64,000 bases of DNA from contig NZ_FNSF01000008.1 of the NCBI RefSeq assembly GCF_900105455.1, forward strand, positions 434,001 through 498,000, in the 5' to 3' direction. This stretch comes from Tenacibaculum sp. MAR_2009_124 (GTDB lineage Bacteria > Bacteroidota > Bacteroidia > Flavobacteriales > Flavobacteriaceae). Both the position numbers and the translations under genes were made by a program. Every line of letters starts with the position of its first letter. The first letter of the stretch is position 1. This document shows positions 63,075 to 64,000 of this stretch, piece after piece. The notes under the pieces are model-generated. The model had not been told where the DNA came from, did not search any database, and saw only the letters and a list, made by a program, of their open reading frames with translations.

Positions 63075-63605
63075 ATGAAGAACTTTTTATACATTTTACT
63101 CTCTACTGTTATTATTGGTTGTGCATCAACTAATAAATTTCCAGCAGAGAAAAATCAAGATGGAGACTTAGTCGGTATTGTTACCAAAAGTAATTTTCAA
63201 CAAGAACCCTACGGAAGTGAATGGTTTAACGATTTTTATTCGTATTACGAGGTTGACAAACCTGTTTTAGAAGAAGCTAAAAGCTATTTAAAAGACGTAA
63301 CTATAAAAGGATTCATGGGAACTTGGTGTGGAGATAGCCAAAGAGAAATTCCCAACTTTTATAAGCTGCTTGATAATACTAACTTCAACTATAAAAAACT
63401 GGAGCTGGTAGCTGTTAATAGAAGTAAAAAAGCAAAAGGCTTAGAAAAAGAATATAACATTGAAAGAGTACCGACTTTTATCTTTTATAAGAATGGTAAA
63501 GAAATAGGCAGGTTCGTTGAGCATGCTATTGATGGATCAACTATCGAAAAAGATATTTTAACCATTATTTCTGGTAAACCTTATAAGCATCCGTATCAAA
63601 AATAA
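63075..63605 (+). CDS. Thioredoxin-like lipoprotein with CGDS active site
   Basis: 176 aa. Signal peptide with lipobox IIGC (Cys16). Thioredoxin fold follows: FMGTWCGDSQREIP puts the active site at about 84-87 as C-x-x-S, so only one catalytic Cys; a cis-Pro occurs in ERVPTFIFYKNG. It is therefore a monothiol variant that may bind or isomerise rather than fully reduce disulfides. It is cotranscribed with gpmI (11-nt gap), which is probably only genomic economy. Confidence 0.9.
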   Translation: MKNFLYILLSTVIIGCASTNKFPAEKNQDGDLVGIVTKSNFQQEPYGSEWFNDFYSYYEVDKPVLEEAKSYLKDVTIKGFMGTWCGDSQREIPNFYKLLDNTNFNYKKLELVAVNRSKKAKGLEKEYNIERVPTFIFYKNGKEIGRFVEHAIDGSTIEKDILTIISGKPYKHPYQK

Positions 63606-63608
63606 ACG

Positions 63609-63616
63609 TAAATTTG
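63609..63616 (+). promoter_or_regulatory. -7 promoter element (TAAATTTG) of map
   Basis: Exact TAnnTTTG match, 19 nt before ATG 63636, leader about 17 nt. Confidence 0.65.
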
Positions 63617-63635
63617 CGCCACAATATTTTTATCC

Positions 63636-64000
63636 ATGATTAAACCAAAAACTAGAGAAGAAATTGAAATCATGCGCGAAAGCGCCCTAATTGTATCAAA
63701 AACATTAGGGATGTTAGCAAAGGAAGTTAAACCAGGCGTAACGACATTATACCTTGACAAATTAGCCGAAGAATTTATCAGAGGAGAAGGTGCTATCCCA
63801 GGCTTTTTAGGGCTTTATGATTTTCCAAATTCACTTTGTATGAGTCCTAATTCTCAAGTAGTTCATGGAATACCGAATAACACACCTCTTCAAGAAGGTG
63901 ATATTATTTCTATAGACTGTGGAGCTTTAAAAAATGATTTTTATGGAGACCACGCTTATACATTTCCAATTGGTGAAGTAACTCCTGAAACCCAAAAGCT
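63636..64000 (+). CDS. map: Methionine aminopeptidase type I (3' end cut by window)
   Basis: The first 121 residues are present; the frame is open to the window end. Family motifs: EEIEIMRESALIVS, VVHGIP with the conserved His (about 79), IDCGA giving the first Asp ligand (about 97) and YGDHAYTF giving the second (about 108). It removes the initiator Met from nascent proteins, using two divalent metal ions. Missing beyond the window are the remaining His and Glu ligands. Confidence 0.96.
   Translation, partial: MIKPKTREEIEIMRESALIVSKTLGMLAKEVKPGVTTLYLDKLAEEFIRGEGAIPGFLGLYDFPNSLCMSPNSQVVHGIPNNTPLQEGDIISIDCGALKNDFYGDHAYTFPIGEVTPETQK

Overview
The window is an AT-rich chromosomal stretch from a member of the Bacteroidota, most likely a marine Flavobacteriaceae (Tenacibaculum/Aquimarina/Kordia-like; genus is inference). 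Reasons: Bacteroidota -7 boxes (TAnnTTTG) in front of many genes, almost no Shine-Dalgarno sequences, a type IX secretion (T9SS) C-terminal domain, GSCFA, PilJ-N, LemA/TPM and DCC/HTTM families, and many short lipoproteins. There are no rRNA genes, CRISPR arrays, insertion sequences or prophage genes. It is mostly core genome with a few accessory clusters.

Layout. 0-3.6 kb, minus strand: lipoprotein, Lgt-like protein, MopE-like Ca/metal-repeat protein and a leucine-rich-repeat T9SS cargo cut by the window edge. 3.9 kb: initiator tRNA-Met. 4-9 kb: era, a membrane protein, a collagen-tailed choice-of-anchor lipoprotein and der. 9-14.4 kb: an outer-membrane TonB-type receptor and a large conserved cytosolic protein. 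14.5-18.5 kb, minus: a double TonB-C protein, a secreted PilJ-N protein, a small secreted protein and an HD-PycTM (Pycsar-effector-like) membrane protein. 18.6-22.4 kb: PPP-type phosphatase, a small protein, a TPM lipoprotein and selO. 22.5-23.5 kb looks empty but holds a decayed tandem copy of selO. 23.6-29.4 kb: a TetR repressor with a perfect 20-bp operator, then diheme cytochrome, 2Fe-2S subunit, molybdopterin subunit (frameshifted), XdhC and MocA: a self-contained molybdenum hydroxylase cluster. 29.6-36.2 kb: a tripartite RND efflux system whose TolC carries an N-terminal ABC substrate-binding-like domain and a frameshift. 36-41 kb: DUF4377/META lipoprotein, K+ channel and a 1.2-kaa phosphoesterase/kinase-like/outer-membrane-barrel fusion. 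41-43.5 kb: SMI1/KNR4-like, DUF423 and beta-propeller lipoprotein. 43.5-44.6 kb: gene-free, rich in hairpins. 44.6-49.5 kb, minus: hydrolase lipoprotein pair and the M23-MerR-LemA-TPM-TPM operon. 49.6-54.5 kb: alaS, two unknowns, GSCFA. 54.6 kb: a double-glycine-leader peptide. 55-57.9 kb: rhodanese, aromatic amino acid hydroxylase, M48 peptidase. 57.9-60.3 kb, minus: DCC oxidoreductase, HTTM (vitamin-K-carboxylase-like) protein, a partner and a small exported protein. 60.7-64 kb: two paralogous small membrane proteins, gpmI, a thioredoxin-like lipoprotein and map (cut by the window end).

Functionally the most coherent units are the TetR-controlled molybdenum hydroxylase cluster (enzyme, probable cytochrome electron acceptor and two cofactor maturation factors), the RND pump, the LemA/TPM operon and the HTTM/DCC group. 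Items most worth follow-up are the double-glycine peptide, the HTTM/DCC/small-protein group, the three-part outer-membrane fusion, the orphan HD-PycTM protein and the selO fossil. Two frameshifts lie 2.8 kb apart, both in short homopolymers, so sequencing error must be excluded before calling those genes dead. All functions come from reading motifs; no database search was run.
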